Shown: one piece after another, positions 1 through 11,510 of the stretch | Layout: each line of letters starts with the position of its first letter | Position numbering within the stretch: position 1 is the first letter of the stretch | DNA from: Euonymus europaeus | Taxonomy: Eukaryota > Streptophyta > Magnoliopsida > Celastrales > Celastraceae | Assembly (NCBI GenBank): GCA_963580455.1 | Contig: OY756970.1 | Coordinates: 3,286,001-3,350,000, forward strand | Direction of reading: 5' to 3' | Length of the DNA: 64,000 bases | Made by a program: the position numbers and the translations under genes | Notes under the pieces: model-generated | What the model was told of the DNA's origin: nothing | What the model saw: the letters and a program-made list of their open reading frames with translations, nothing else | Databases searched by the model: none

Positions 1-119
1 CAAAATAAAAAATAAAATCAGATCAGATCTTTTTCAGATGAACAAAAATCGGCAAAAGATTCTTCGTCGTCTCTGGTAGCGGTCGACGCGCTACTACGCC
101 GTTTCGTATCGACTACACC

Positions 120-2906
120 ATGGGACAGATTCTTGACAAATTTCACGGTATGATCTCTTTTCCATTTCTTCCCCTGAAGTTTATCGTCTCTGGTTCTCAC
201 CAATTTGTGGAAAGTGATTGAGTATTCGTATTACATGTTCTCTGCGATTCTTTCAAAATTAATTTGACATTTTCTGTTGATTCTTACTGAAATGATACAA
301 AATCAAACAAGGAAAGAAAGCGCTGGTGGAGGTTTTCGATTTGAATTCTGTTTGGTGTTTCACTGTTGTTGATGTTGGATGTAAGTGTCAAATGATTGGT
401 GTATAGCAATAGAGATCATCTTCCTGCATGGTTTTGATGGATATATAAGTACAGGAATGATTTCCCCTTATTTTATTTGATAAACAATCTCCTGCAAATC
501 AAAACTAGAAGGGACTTCCAATTACACACGATAATATGTTAATATTTTCTAAAAAGGGTAAGCGAAATTGCAAGGAAATGCTAGAGGTGATGAATTACAT
601 GTTCTGTGGATTGAATTTGATCATCTGAGTGATTTGGATCTTGTAATTTCATGATTATAGCGTAGATATAAACAATTTCAATAACTTTTGTCCGTAGATG
701 GTTGGAGAAGTTGTTGTCATGTTATAGTCTCAGGCTGTGAGGCAGCAAACACAAGCCCAGGTTAGCCATATAATGAAAAGTTTTTGGTAGATTCGACATA
801 CATTCTTTATGCAAAAGTGAGATATGAATGCTGAAACTAGTATAGTATTGCTTGGACTAAAGATGTTGAAGTTGGCAACTTTGTGCATTCAATTTCTGCC
901 TGTGAATATTGCACTCTGTCTACTGGACTGACTATATTAGAATTAGTAACCATTCCATCTGTATCTGCCAAATCAAATATTACATAAATGTAAAGGTTGC
1001 CGAAATCCACTATTATCCAAAATTTCTTCCATGTATGTGGGTGTTACAGCTTTTGCCAACTTCTACAGGTAATAAACAGTGGAGGCAAAAACAAATTAGG
1101 ATGATAACAGACAAAGTGTATGATCGTGTCAAAAATCAAACAGGGAGGGCTACTTTGACATTTGAAGATCTTTACATTGCTGTTCTACTTATATACAAGT
1201 GAGAAGATTTGCTTGATTGCCGGACTTGGTGTTTAAGTTTATTTTATGAGAGTCACCTAATCGACACCAATGACCCTCATCGTGTGTGTGCATGTTTTAG
1301 TGATATCAATAAGCACTTGCCTGGCCCTCATTTTGATCCACCATCCAAAGAGCAAGTCAAAACTATGATGCAGGTAATCTAATTCTAACTATGTGCATTC
1401 CCACCCCAATGACATAACTGCATAAGCATTGAAGATCTTATTAGATGGTGAATTTTTTGCAGTTTCACAGCTTTTTTTTTCTTCACTCGTAATATGTTGT
1501 TTGGGAAGTTGTAGGGACATGAATCATTTACCGCCTTGCCCCATTAACTAGATTTTCATGATGTGGTTATTCTTGGTTCATTGTTGATACATATGAAAAT
1601 TTATTCTTGTCATTTATTTATTTATGTTATAGACCCTAACGTTGGAAAACTGTGCTTTTGGTGGTAGAGCATCTCATTATCACACTACTCGGGATGATTG
1701 AGAACAATTTCTTGCTCAGTTAATTTAGAATCTTAGAGGAACATTAGAGCAACACATCATTCCACTACTCGGGATTATTGAGAATAATTTCTAGCTCAGT
1801 TGATTTAGAATGTCTCAGAGAAACATTTGTCTACCATTGGTCATAAGCCCATAATGGGATTTCTTGAAGAAACCTTGAATAATACTGGATAACTAGGAAT
1901 GGGAAATCTACTACATGCATAAGGACCTTAGATTTTCTTTATATTATGTACACTTCACTTGGCATCGCCGTCTTTTCTTTATATCCCCCTTGATTGGCCA
2001 ATGTAAAGTCAGATGGGGGCAGAAAATGCATTCCAATTGTGTACCAAGCTGTATGTCCCTTAGATAGGGCTTGCATAGTTTTATACCTTCTTTGATTTAC
2101 CAATCTTTGTTCATTTCTGCCCATTGAGGAAATATACAAAGCAAAGCTTGGATTCTCATAACAAGTACTTTGACATAGTGTCTTGTATCATTATCTTCCT
2201 CTGCCTAGATGCTGTATATAATTGCAGTTACTATCAACTTGGCATGTTTATAAGTTACCCTTTGCCCCTATCTAATGTTTATTGAGCTGTGGATGTTCAG
2301 AATCTGGAGGAAATGCTAAAGCATCTTTGTAGATGTCATCTTTTAGCTGTTATGAAACATAAATTATTTTGGCTGAAACATCCTTTAGAAGATAGGACTT
2401 TCTTCATTGCCTCAGTGCCAGTACTTTAGAAGTTTCACTTCATCTTTGTGTTTTTTTCCCTAAGGGAAAGTTTCATTCACAATCATTTGGAAAATAGAGA
2501 GAGGAGGAGAGGTAAGATTCATTCATTTAACAACGATTTGGAAAAGAAAGAAGAGCTGGAGGGAGAGGTAAGGGACTGCCCATGTCCATATTGTTATCTA
2601 GATTAATTATTGTTTCTTTATCGTTTTAATGTGCAGTCCTGTGATGTAAACCTGGATGGAGAACTTGATCATGAGGAATTTGTGAAGTTTATCGAACAGT
2701 TGACAGCAGATACGTTTATTATCGTCAGTCAGGGACTGCTCATCACTTTGGTTGTAGCACCAACAGTTGCAATGGCTACAAAGAGGGCAACGGAAGGCGT
2801 TCCAGGCATCGGGAAGGTGGTGCAGAAGTTACCCAATGCAATTTATGCCTCTCTCGTGACTCTTGCTATTGTGTGGTTCCAAAATTCAGGCCAGCAACTT
2901 GACTAG
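120..2906 (+). CDS. EF-hand calcium-binding membrane protein, four exons
   Basis: Exons 120-147, 1069-1198, 1301-1373 and 2637-2906 join with GT-AG introns into a 166-aa frame starting MGQILDKFHG. One canonical EF-hand loop is visible at residues 80-91 (DVNLDGELDHEE, with acidic or Asn ligands at loop positions 1, 3, 5, 9 and 12). Two hydrophobic stretches follow (about 104-124 and 148-160), so the C-terminal half is probably membrane-associated. The layout (basic N-terminus rich in Lys/Arg/Gln, one clear EF-hand, hydrophobic tail) matches a small conserved plant family annotated only as calcium-binding EF-hand family protein. A Ca2+-responsive membrane role is inference. The start was chosen because it is the first ATG, 28 nt before a good donor (G|GTATG). 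The whole gene lies in the window except perhaps its promoter; bases 1-119 would be 5' UTR. Confidence 0.9.
1683..1835 (+). repeat. Two-copy 80 bp tandem duplication in intron 3
   Basis: Two diverged copies start at 1683 and 1763, each opening with CACTACTCGGGAT and continuing through a TTGAGAA..ATTTCT.GCTCAGTT core. They sit inside intron 3 of the EF-hand gene. No function is apparent. Confidence 0.7.
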
Positions 2907-3471
2907 ACTACTACATTCAGATGCGAGGAAAGGTTTGAAGCCTTTAGTGGGTGGATTGTACGTTTGTTAAAGAAATTGCTCGTCACTGTATGCTATTTTT
3001 TGTTTTCAAGAACTAAACCCATATGTATAAACAAAAATATAAACTTTGTATGTTTAATACAGCCGTCAAATTTGGAAGCTGATAACCGAGCTTTCTCAAC
3101 TAAATTCTAAACCCTAAAATCATACATGCATTTCAAAATTATAGTTTTCAGAGAATCAGTGATGGAGTAGATTTCTTCTTATATATTAATACTCTCAACT
3201 TTACACACAAACAATGATCCAAAACCTTTTAACAATGAAAAATAAGCAACTAGCTAAGAATGTTTATTGGACTTTTATTTAGTAAACAAGGTTTGCAATT
3301 AAAGAACGAAAGCACAGAGATGTTTGTCCAATACTGTTAGATGAATCAATTGATGCCCATCTTTTGTACTACATTCTAACCAATACATTATCCTAAAAAA
3401 AAAATAATCCTAAACTGAAATTAAACTAATTATCAAAGCATATCTCAATCTAACACTTAAGAGCCTCACAA
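2907..3471. other. 3' flank of EF-hand gene; no gene seen
   Basis: AT-rich sequence between two convergent transcription units. It should hold the 3' UTR of the EF-hand gene. At its right edge, about 3420-3471 matches (inverted) the 3' flank of the intact tetraspanin at 25366-25440, so the duplication that made the pseudogene included 3' UTR. No other coding signal was found. Confidence 0.6.
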
Positions 3472-4154
3472 TCACCCCAGAGAAATATTGTTTAATCCAA
3501 GAACTAACCTTACTAAAAGCATGAGGAGGACCATGGGGAGAAGAATGCCAAGAGTTATGGCGAGCACAATCCAATCCTCTTTGATATCACCTACAATTCT
3601 TTCCCTACAAGAATTGCAGTCATAGCACAGTTTGGTCTGGTCATTGCTCCATGTGTAGCAGTCGCTATTATTCACCATCGGAGCCGAACTTTCGATCCAG
3701 AATGTGTCATTCTTGTAGAGAAACCCACAATCAATGGGTGGTTTGCAACAATCATACTGCGTATCAGAAAGACGACCACTCTTGGTATAGCTGGAGCTAA
3801 TTGTTTGGCGGCAAACCGAGGATTTAATCGAACACGTCTTTTTTATCTCATCCCAATTGGAACGATGATCAATGAGATTGTATATCTTGGTAAAAGCAAA
3901 GATCAAGGGACAGAAAAGCAATATAGAGGCAGCAGCAACTTACACAGATGCTGCTACCAAGGATTGTCCTCAGTGAACATTAAACAAACCAATAAAAGTA
4001 CTGATACAAAGCACACTACAATTCCCAGTAGTAATGGATCATCAAGGATTCCTGGGCACAAGATGACTCCATGGTTTTGATGAAAGCCTGCTCTGATAAT
4101 CAACACGATGCAACATATCGGTAAAAGGATGAGATTTATGGCCAAGAAAGGCAT
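3472..4154 (-). pseudogene. Tetraspanin pseudogene
   Basis: Read on the minus strand, this is a close relative of the intact tetraspanin at 24709-25362: same TM1/TM2 region, same CCKPP motif and cysteine pattern in the large extracellular loop, same TM4. It is interrupted after the TM2 region, where the Lys codon following DNPW is a TAG stop (near 3953). About 35 nt further on, 2 extra nucleotides (TA, near 3922) shift the frame, so the N- and C-terminal halves lie in separate frames (3954-4154 and 3472-3921). The C-terminus also differs from the intact copy (ends in VLGLNNISLG). A TATA-like run (about 4229-4249) precedes it, so it may still be transcribed. A short intron bridging both lesions is unlikely because the stop precedes any usable donor. 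Confidence 0.85.
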
Positions 4155-4324
4155 ATTTTCGCATGGGTGGGGGAATTGAATGACCTTTTCTGGATAGTCT
4201 CTGATTTCTTATTGAACTAGGTTTCCTCATATATTATATATAAGGCTAATGCTTTCTTCTCCTCTTATTTTGGCACGTTGAAGTTCACGAAAAAAATCAG
4301 GTACCTATTCTATTTACCCTTCTT

Positions 4325-4425
4325 TTTTTTCCCCCCCGCCTAGCACTGGCGGGGCAGGCCCCTCCCAGCAGCTGGGCGGGGCTTCACCCTGCCCAGGCTG
4401 GGCGGGACTCCACTCCGCATGTGGA
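4325..4425. repeat. GC-rich imperfect tandem repeat
   Basis: An isolated GC island in AT-rich DNA. Three imperfect units carry the motif CTGGGCGGG or CTGGCGGGG followed by a C-rich half, roughly every 27 nt, after a run of C and T. The halves are partly self-complementary, so single strands could fold. No gene is attached to it. Confidence 0.6.
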
Positions 4426-4805
4426 TCAAAGTCAGCATGTGGTGCCTATCCTTCCAGCAGCCTACGAACAATTCTCAACTGTCTTTTTGGTCATCTCCAA
4501 CTCCTCATCATTGTAGTCATCATAAACCTTGCACCTAGAAAAGAATCAAAGTTCTCTGTGATCAAGCATGATGCGTGAGAAACAAAGTATGACAATAAGA
4601 TGTTCACTTAATAGAAAAAGGAAAAAGGGAAATCTTAATTTCTTGCTTCGCAAATATGTATTTGGACAAGTATAATCAGTTACCAGGAATATTGATTCCA
4701 ATATTCTATACCCTGAGTCCTCTCTTTGTATCATTCTGCTAAACTATTGAATGGAACTCGCAAGTCTCATGTGCATTCACCATAAGAGGAAGGGGTTAGG
4801 ACAAC
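4426..4805. other. Intergenic flank left of the CACTA element; no gene seen
   Basis: No convincing coding region, repeat or RNA gene was recognised here. Confidence 0.5.
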
Positions 4806-5175
4806 CACTTCAAGAAAAGGGATTTTTAGGGACGGAATTTTAAAGACGGAATTATATTCCGTCGCAAAATTAAATTTAGCGACGGAAAATTAGTTTTTTT
4901 GCGACGGTAAAAAGTTTGAAAAATGTTTGACTTTTATAGACGGAATTATTGATGAAAATTTTTTGTCGCTAATAAATCCGTCTCTAATGTTATGTGATCC
5001 GTCTCTAAGTACTTGACTATTTGACTTTTAGCGACGGAATATTATTCCGTCGCTAATTTCGTCTCTGATTAGCGACGAAATAATATTTCGTCCCTAATTT
5101 CGTCTCTGATTAGCGACATAATAATATTCCGTCTCTAAATTAAAGACGAAAAATTATCCGTCTCTAATATCTGTC
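4806..5175 (+). repeat. CACTA left terminus and subterminal repeats
   Basis: Terminal CACTT, then at least ten copies of GCGACGGAA / TTCCGTCGCTAA or the GAGACGGAA / TTCCGTCTCTAA variant in both orientations. In plant CACTA elements such subterminal motifs are the binding sites of the element-encoded TNPA-type protein (family knowledge). Confidence 0.85.
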
Positions 5176-5338
5176 AAAACAAACAAACCATAAACTTTCT
5201 ATCCAGTTCCTATAGTCGGAGAAAGCCGTGTCTGCTGAAACTGGGAGAGCTGGTCGTCATTGATGGCGTGTACGAGTGTGTTTTGAACTTCTTCTCCACC
5301 AATAGTTTGAACAAATCAAACATCACTTGCAGGTAAGT

Positions 5339-5535
5339 ATGCGTTTTAATTTTCATGAAGGATTTTTTTTATTTCTTGTGTATGATGCTATGGATAAAAT
5401 ATTATGCAAGATATATGTTAGTATATACATGTTTTATCACTCTTCATGGAAGATTGTTAAGATATGGTAGTGTATTTTATATGTGTTTGAGTGGGCATTT
5501 TAAAAACTTATTTTTTTTGTATTAAATTAAGAATT
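5339..5535 (+). repeat. Direct repeat, left member (partner 7388-7590)
   Basis: About 200 bp sharing ATGCGTTTTAATTTT, ATGTTTTATCACTCTTCA and TATGTGTTTGAGTGGG with 7388-7590. The two copies bracket the AT-rich insertion at 5540-7370. They look like a duplicated piece of CACTA intron or untranslated sequence, too long for an ordinary target-site duplication. Confidence 0.75.
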
Positions 5536-5539
5536 ATTT

Positions 5540-7370
5540 GGTGATAAGTCTTTTATATGGACTTTATATTCCATTTAGTCTTTTTGAAAAGTTTGTAGCC
5601 CAATACATCCCCAATTATTTGAAGCTTAGATCAATAAGGATAACTTTAAATTTTAACCTCAATTAATGACAATTTTACCCTCCCCTCATTTAAACCTATC
5701 CTTATTTTTATTAGCACATGATTGCTCCTTATTTAGGAAATAATTATTATAGTAAAATAAATATAAATACAATCTCATAAAGTTGGATGAAAATCATGTA
5801 TTTTATCTATATGTTTTTAAAGATAAACTAATATTTTCACTTTTGATGAATCAAAGTGAAGAGTCGATCAACCAATTTTTTTTTCTTTCATGAAAATTAA
5901 GCGCATGTACTCACATGCGCAAAATTTAGTTGACTCAGTAACATATGCATATGCATTAAAATCTGTGAATCATTATATTATCAAAATCAACAATGAAACA
6001 CTTATCCATCAATAAAAAGTTATCCAATACAAATGTCAATATTTTTATTACATTCTTCACTAACAACCAAAGCTAATAACTTATGAGAATAATATCATAA
6101 TAAAACTCAATTTATATTTTAAAAAAAACCAAATACCATAACAATTTTTAACCTTTTTGGTGATTTTTGCGAAAATCCACTGAATTCTGGGTAAGAAATC
6201 CTCTGATTTTTTTTTTGCATAATTTCAAAAACTCTTCTGAATTTTTTTGGAGAGTTTTGTAAAATTATCTGAATTCTTGATAAGTTTGAGAAATCCTCTA
6301 ATCATCTAAATTTTTAGTTATTTTTTTGTTTCATTTTGATAAAGTTTAGGGTTTTGAAGTTTAAGATATTAGAGTTTAGAGTTTATGGTATAAGGTTTTA
6401 GGGTTTAGGAGAACATAATTCATTATTTAGGATTTTGGGGTTTGGGACTTAAGGTTTAAGGTTTAGGAATATAAGTTAGTAGAATTTTAAGATTTTCTTC
6501 TTATTTTTGTAAATTCTTCTTAATTATTTATAAGATTTTTTTGTTCAAAATTAAAACTGGAATTGTTTACACTCAGAGGATTTATGGAAAATTCAGAGGA
6601 TTTCTGTTTATAAGGTTTAAAGTTTAAGAGTCTGTATTTAAAATATTAGAGTTTAGTGTTTATACTTTATGATTTTGGGATTTAAGATATTAGGATTTAG
6701 AGTTTTGGGTTATTTTTTGTTTGATTTTCAAAAATTCTTATAATTTTTATTATATTTTTTATGCAGTCCTCTATTTTTTTTGATTAATTTAAAAAATTCC
6801 TTTGATTTATTTTGGTAAATTTTGTGAAATCCTCTAAATTTGTGACAAGTTTGTGAAATCCTCTGAATTTTTTTTTGTTTTTTGTTTGATTTTCAAAAAA
6901 TCTATATTTTTTTGATATATTTTTATGAAATCATTTGAATTTATTTGCTTAATTTTGAAAACTCGTTTGATTGGTTTTGATGAGTTTTGAGAAATCCTCT
7001 GAATTATGGATAAGTTCGAGAAATCCTCTAAGTTCATTCAGAAGATTTGACGAATGAACATTTAAACATATCGATGATGGATCTCATTGGAAAGAGTTTT
7101 TCGTGTTGATTATGAATATATTTTTTTTTTAAAAATCCGACTTGTATTTTGAGAGATAAAACTGTTTAAAGTTTTTAAAATAAAAAAAAATAAAAAAAAT
7201 CTTGTGATGTCAGCATATATCATACACATAATGATTTATTGAAATAAGGGTAGTTTTGTCCAGAATTATTTAAAGGATGTTTTGGATTATATTAAAAAAT
7301 TGAAGAGAGTGAATGAAATACATATTTTTATTAAAGGATTTATTGGTGAATCCCCCTTAAATTAGTTGTG
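5540..7370 (+). repeat. AT-rich dispersed element with TCCTCTGAATT motif, copy A
   Basis: Non-coding, very AT-rich. The short motif AAATCCTCTGAATT recurs many times on one strand. Telomere-like GGTTTAGG/GGTTTTGGGG tracts occur at about 6350-6480. A conserved 3' block follows (7060-7215: CGATGATGGATCT, TTGTATTTTGAGAGATAAA) and the end is AAAGGATTTATTGGTGAATC. A second copy occupies about 22370-23965 and a 3' fragment lies at 20640-20830, so this is a dispersed family. I see no ORF, TIR or LTR; the class is unknown, probably non-autonomous. Confidence 0.7.
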
Positions 7371-7387
7371 GAGCTAAATTATTTATT

Positions 7388-7590
7388 GCAGTAATTATGC
7401 GTTTTAATTTTAATGAAGTATTTGGTTTATTACTTGTATATAATGTTATAGATAAAAGATTATATATATAGGATGTTAGTATATGTTTATGTTTTATCAC
7501 TCTTCACGAAAGATTGAATACGGTAGTGTATTTTTTATGTGTTTGAGTGGGTATTTTAAAAGCTTAATTTTTCAGTACTAAATTAATCAT
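7388..7590 (+). repeat. Direct repeat, right member (partner 5339-5535)
   Basis: See the left member at 5339-5535. This copy leads directly into the decayed tnp2 reading frame (7636 onward). Confidence 0.75.
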
Positions 7591-7635
7591 GGAGCTAAAG
7601 TATGTTATTTATATATTTTTTAGGTGATTAATATA

Positions 7636-9250
7636 ATGGATGTGCTCGAGTATCGTTCTTGGATGAACAACTGATTAGGGCCGAATCGGGTGAGAATTAC
7701 ACAAGAATTCATTAATGGGGTTGAGGAGTTCCTTTCCTTTGCTTCTGCAAATGATTTTCAATTTCAGAGTACAGAAAAAATACGATGTCCTTGTATTAGG
7801 TGCAAATGCTGAAAATATTTGGTATTGGATGAGATTAGGCTACACTTGTACAAAAAATGTTTTTAGGATCGATATTATTACTGGACAACTCCTGGAGAAG
7901 TCATGCCTGAAAGCCCTCTTGTGTCAGTTATGAATGTGCAACCAGATACTGATAATTATTACTCGGAAGAAGGTGATCGGGCTAATTATGATCCATTTGA
8001 GCAGATGGTAATGGATGTTGCTGGCCCGTCGGTTGGCGATGAATTATTGCATTTTGGGAATTATGATCAACAGTATATGCCAGAACCTCCTAATCCCGAT
8101 GCACAATTTTTTTTGACATGTTAACTGCTGCCCAAGAACCATTGTGGCTAGGTTGCGAGTCACATTCAGAGTTGTCAGCTTCGATGAGACTCTTAAGCAT
8201 TAAAGCTGATTATAACATGTCGCAAGGATGTTTTTGATGAAGTCGCTGGTCTAATGAAAGAGACAATGCCAGCTGAAAATCAGATGCCTGCAGATTTCTA
8301 TCAGACCAAGAAGTTGGCATCCAAACTCGGGCTTGGATGTCAGCGAATTGATTGTTGTGTGAATGGTTGTATGTTATACTACAAAGATGAAGCATATAAG
8401 AAGCGATGTAAATTTTGACTGGCTTACCGTTATAAATCTCGAAGAACTGGTCATGTAAATTTTAAGGAGGTTCCAGTAAAACGGATCTGGTACCTACCAC
8501 TGATTCCCAGACTTTAGAGGTTGTTCAGTTCTACTGTTACTGCAAAAGAAATGAGGTGGCATTATGAGCGTCGACAGAAGTCTGGAGTTCTTTGTCATCC
8601 ATCTGATGGAGAGGCGTGGAAGCAATTTGATAAAAAATATCAAGACTTTGCTTCAAACCCGCGGAATGTAGGGTTAGGTTTGTGTGCAGATGGTTTCACT
8701 TCTTTCGGGCCATCAGGAAAAAATTATTCATGTTGGCCGGTCATTTTGACACCTTATAACTTATCACTAGGGATGTGCATGAAGAGGGAGTTTATGTTCC
8801 CGACAGTAATTGTCCCTGGTCCCAAAAATCCGAAGAGCAAAATTGATGTTTATCTACAGCCACTAATAGATGAGTTGAATCTATTGTGGTGTGAAGGTGT
8901 GAGCAGCTACGATGTGTCGTTGAAAGATAATTTTGTTATGAGAGCTGTATTGATATGGACTATCGATGATTTCCCTGCCTATGGTATGTTGTCTGGATGA
9001 AACGCTGCTGGAAAGTTAACATGTCCTTACTGCATGCAGCGTTCAAAGGCATTTACCTTTAAGAATGGTAGAAAAAATTCATGTTTTGATTGTTATAGAC
9101 AATTTTTACCTATGACACATTCATTCAGACGGAACAAGGATGCATTTCTTAAAAACTAAATTGAAGATTCAGAACCTTCCCCACATTTATTTGGTGAAGA
9201 AGTGTTGGCTCCAACTATGGAATTTTCCAAAGATTATTGAGACAGGCAAA
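7636..9250 (+). pseudogene. CACTA transposase tnp2 (Transposase_21 family), decayed
   Basis: Reading across frames gives the recognisable order of a plant tnp2 protein: an ATG at 7636 leading to ITQEFINGVEEFL, then IRCPCIRCK, YYYWTTPGEVMPESPL, NPDAQ, a CxxC-like IDCCVNGCMLYY region and a TGHVNFK segment. The long open part is 8521-9000, with the family hallmarks GLCADGF, YSCWPVILTPYNL, MCMKREFMF, KIDVYLQPLIDEL and WTIDDFPAYGMLSG. Stops and frameshifts occur throughout, including TGA for the Trp after LSG (8998-9000), before AGKLTCPYCM. The frame dies near 9240, before the expected C-terminal transposase region. Such proteins catalyse excision in autonomous CACTA elements; this copy cannot make one. 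The part from 8395 is repeated inverted at 16190-17032. Confidence 0.85.
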
Positions 9251-9299
9251 CAATTAATATTCCCGGGTTATATACAAGATCATAAATGCCATATATCTT

Positions 9300-9603
9300 G
9301 AGGCGGTTGGCGGGATGAATGCCAAAGGCCGAGTCTATGGTATTGGATCAGAGGCACATCGTTTGCGTGGCACATCTGCCACAAGCAGACCCTCAATTTC
9401 TCAGACTGATCCAGACATCGAGCAGTCATTTCAGGGAGCCATTGTTGCGGTAATGGCTCAAATAGCTAGTTTACGAGAGGAGCTGCAGGATTTGCGAGAA
9501 CGGTAGTCTCAATCTCGATCACAGGATCTTGATAATGATGTCGATGAGGATGACCGTGAGGATGGCAATGAGGAAACCGACCGTTCTTACGAGAATGATT
9601 AGA
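9300..9603 (+). pseudogene. C-terminal fragment of CACTA second protein (Transposase_24-like)
   Basis: The frame at 9315-9506 and beyond encodes KGRVYGIGSEAHRLRG, a heptad-like stretch (IASLREELQDLRER) and an acidic tail (DNDVDEDDRED, read after an in-frame TAG at 9504-9506). KGRVYG(L/I)GS is typical of the C-terminus of plant Ptta/En/Spm transposase proteins. The N-terminal part is missing: it follows directly on the truncated tnp2, so an internal deletion joined the ends of two genes. The copy at 15826-16128 (-) has no such stop, so the lesion postdates the duplication or was not shared. Confidence 0.7.
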
Positions 9604-9904
9604 TGTATCAGTTGTCTTTTATGCTAAAACTGAATGTTAATCTAATATTTTTAATGTCTTTTAAAATTCTAACATGTTTGTATATTTTATTGGAGATATT
9701 CTTGCATTTTAATTTTACTATAGTAATTTAATTATGATGTTTTTAATTGTAATTACAATAAAAAAAAACAAAAATTGGCTAAATTATCATTAATATATCA
9801 GTATACAAATTTAATAAATTAATTTAAAAATTTTAAATATTCATTAAATTATTAACTAAATAGTGTTTAAATATTTTAATATTTATTAAAATAATTAAAA
9901 ATAT

Positions 9905-10200
9905 ATTAGAGACGGAAATATATCTGTCGCTAATTTAGAGACGAAAATTTTCCGTCTCTAATATGATAATTATATGTATTTTATTATACAAATTTTAATA
10001 ATATTTTAATGATTTAGTGACGGGAAATTCCATCACTAAAATTTCCGTCTCTAATTTAGCGAAGGAAATAATCTGTCTATAATTCCGTCGCTAAAACATT
10101 CCGTCTCTCATATCCGTTGCAAATATTTGCGACAACAATTTTTACGACGGAACACATTTCATCACTAAGTCCGTCGCAAAAATATTTTAAAAATGTGTTG
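9905..10200 (+). repeat. CACTA 3' subterminal repeats
   Basis: Repeated AGAGACGGAA / TTCCGTCTCTAA and GCGACGGA motifs in both orientations, like those at 4815-5175, mirrored at 15240-15540. No terminal CACTA inverted repeat follows. Confidence 0.8.
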
Positions 10201-11510
10201 CCTGTATCTCTTAATTACATCCTCTTATTTTGTTAATCATAGGAATGGATGATATATTATAGAGATGTTTTAAAGTCAAATGCCAAGCATTCCATTGCAC
10301 TGAAACAACCCTACGTAGAACTCCATCATAAAGATAGCTAGTGTCGTATAAAACCCAAGGACAGACATCAAGGGTCCCACCAGTTTATATATGGAATTCG
10401 GCTTTGTTTGACAGAAAAAAAATTGAGACATTGTCTACCCAGTAAAAGACTCTATATACACATACATATAGACATTGTCATTATCCATGGAGAGACCAGA
10501 TGTTTCTTTTGTCTCAAAGCCAAACTTGTCAAAGGCTCATCTCGACTGATGACTGGGAGAGGAGAGCGTTCATGAGTGGGAGAGCGCTCATATGATACAA
10601 AACTAACTACCTATATAGCACAAATTAAAACAAGAGAGTCCGGTTGTTTCCTCAAGTTAGACAAGTGGGTGCAGATTCAATCTTCCAATCCCAAAATTGA
10701 CATATGTTATTTTTAATGGAAAAAATATATTTTAATGGTAATGTGCTAAATTGACAGTTTTGCTATAGTTGGAAATTTACTAATTAAATGAAATCTAAAT
10801 TATACATTTAATTGGTCAATGAAAATTAAAAAGAGATTCGTTTTACTTAAGCCCTCAAGCATTATTAACTACTTGTGGCTGTGCAAATTCAATCCCTTGT
10901 GCACAAAACCCTGGTGAAAATTAAATATAGCATTAAGATAGTCAAGTCCACTGCAGTCTTTATGAGTGGTGTTCTGAAGTAAATACCAAAACAGTCATGA
11001 CATCTCTTAATCCAAACAAATGTTTCCTTGGCTCAGTCTTCGTAAACAGGCCTTCCTACTTCGCAGATAAACTGGCCCCTAGCCTCTGAAGCATGTATGC
11101 AATAAGGGTGATAATCGTCTACTGATATATAAAAGTTCTTGGAAAACAAGAAAATGCAATACAAGAAAATAGCAACACAGGTGACACTAGCTAGCTTTCG
11201 AGGAGCTAGACCTCCCAACCAAAATCCAATCTACCAAATACTTTCGCACTACCCACAACACATAACCACTAAGGAAGGACACAGGACATAACAACAAAAC
11301 AATAACAAAAAATTCCTCTAGCTAGCAATGAAGTCCACGTGTAAACATCAGGCCCTCCATTTGTGACACCCGAATGCCCCTTGTCCTTCTTCTTTTATCT
11401 TCATGATATTCTGATCAATCCAAATGGAACAACAACCTACATATTATTGAGAACACACAATTACACAATTAGACACATTAAATAGAGCAAAAAATTCAGC
11501 TACACACAAT
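10201..11510. other. Non-coding part of left arm between CACTA end and captured gene
   Basis: This corresponds to 14400-15240 on the right arm. On the minus strand it lies downstream of the captured membrane-protein gene. It includes the segment 11069-11529 found only in this arm. No coding exon was recognised. The left-only segment is flanked by ATA and has no terminal inverted repeats, so it looks like sequence deleted from the right arm rather than a transposon inserted in the left. Confidence 0.5.

Larger units (their letters stand above)
4806..10200 (+). mobile_element. Degenerate CACTA (En/Spm, CMC) DNA transposon, left copy
   Basis: The left end CACTTCAAGAAAAGG at 4806 is one base from the plant CACTA consensus terminus CACTACAAGAAAA. 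It is followed by dense subterminal repeats of the TTTAGCGACGGAA type in both orientations (4815-5175). The body carries a decayed tnp2 transposase (7636-9250) joined to the C-terminal end of the second CACTA protein (9300-9603). Matching subterminal repeats recur at 9905-10200. A right terminal CACTA inverted repeat was not found: sequence continues at about 10200 into a captured or adjacent gene. So the element is truncated or chimeric at its 3' end. It is interrupted by an AT-rich repeat (5540-7370). Confidence 0.85.

Noticed and set aside
3805..4230. Plus- and minus-strand short ORFs over the tetraspanin pseudogene
   Set aside because: They are shadow frames of the pseudogene; only the frames carrying tetraspanin motifs are supported.
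8521..9000. Functional CACTA transposase
   Set aside because: Stops and frameshifts on both sides, and the shared TGA; only a fragment is open.
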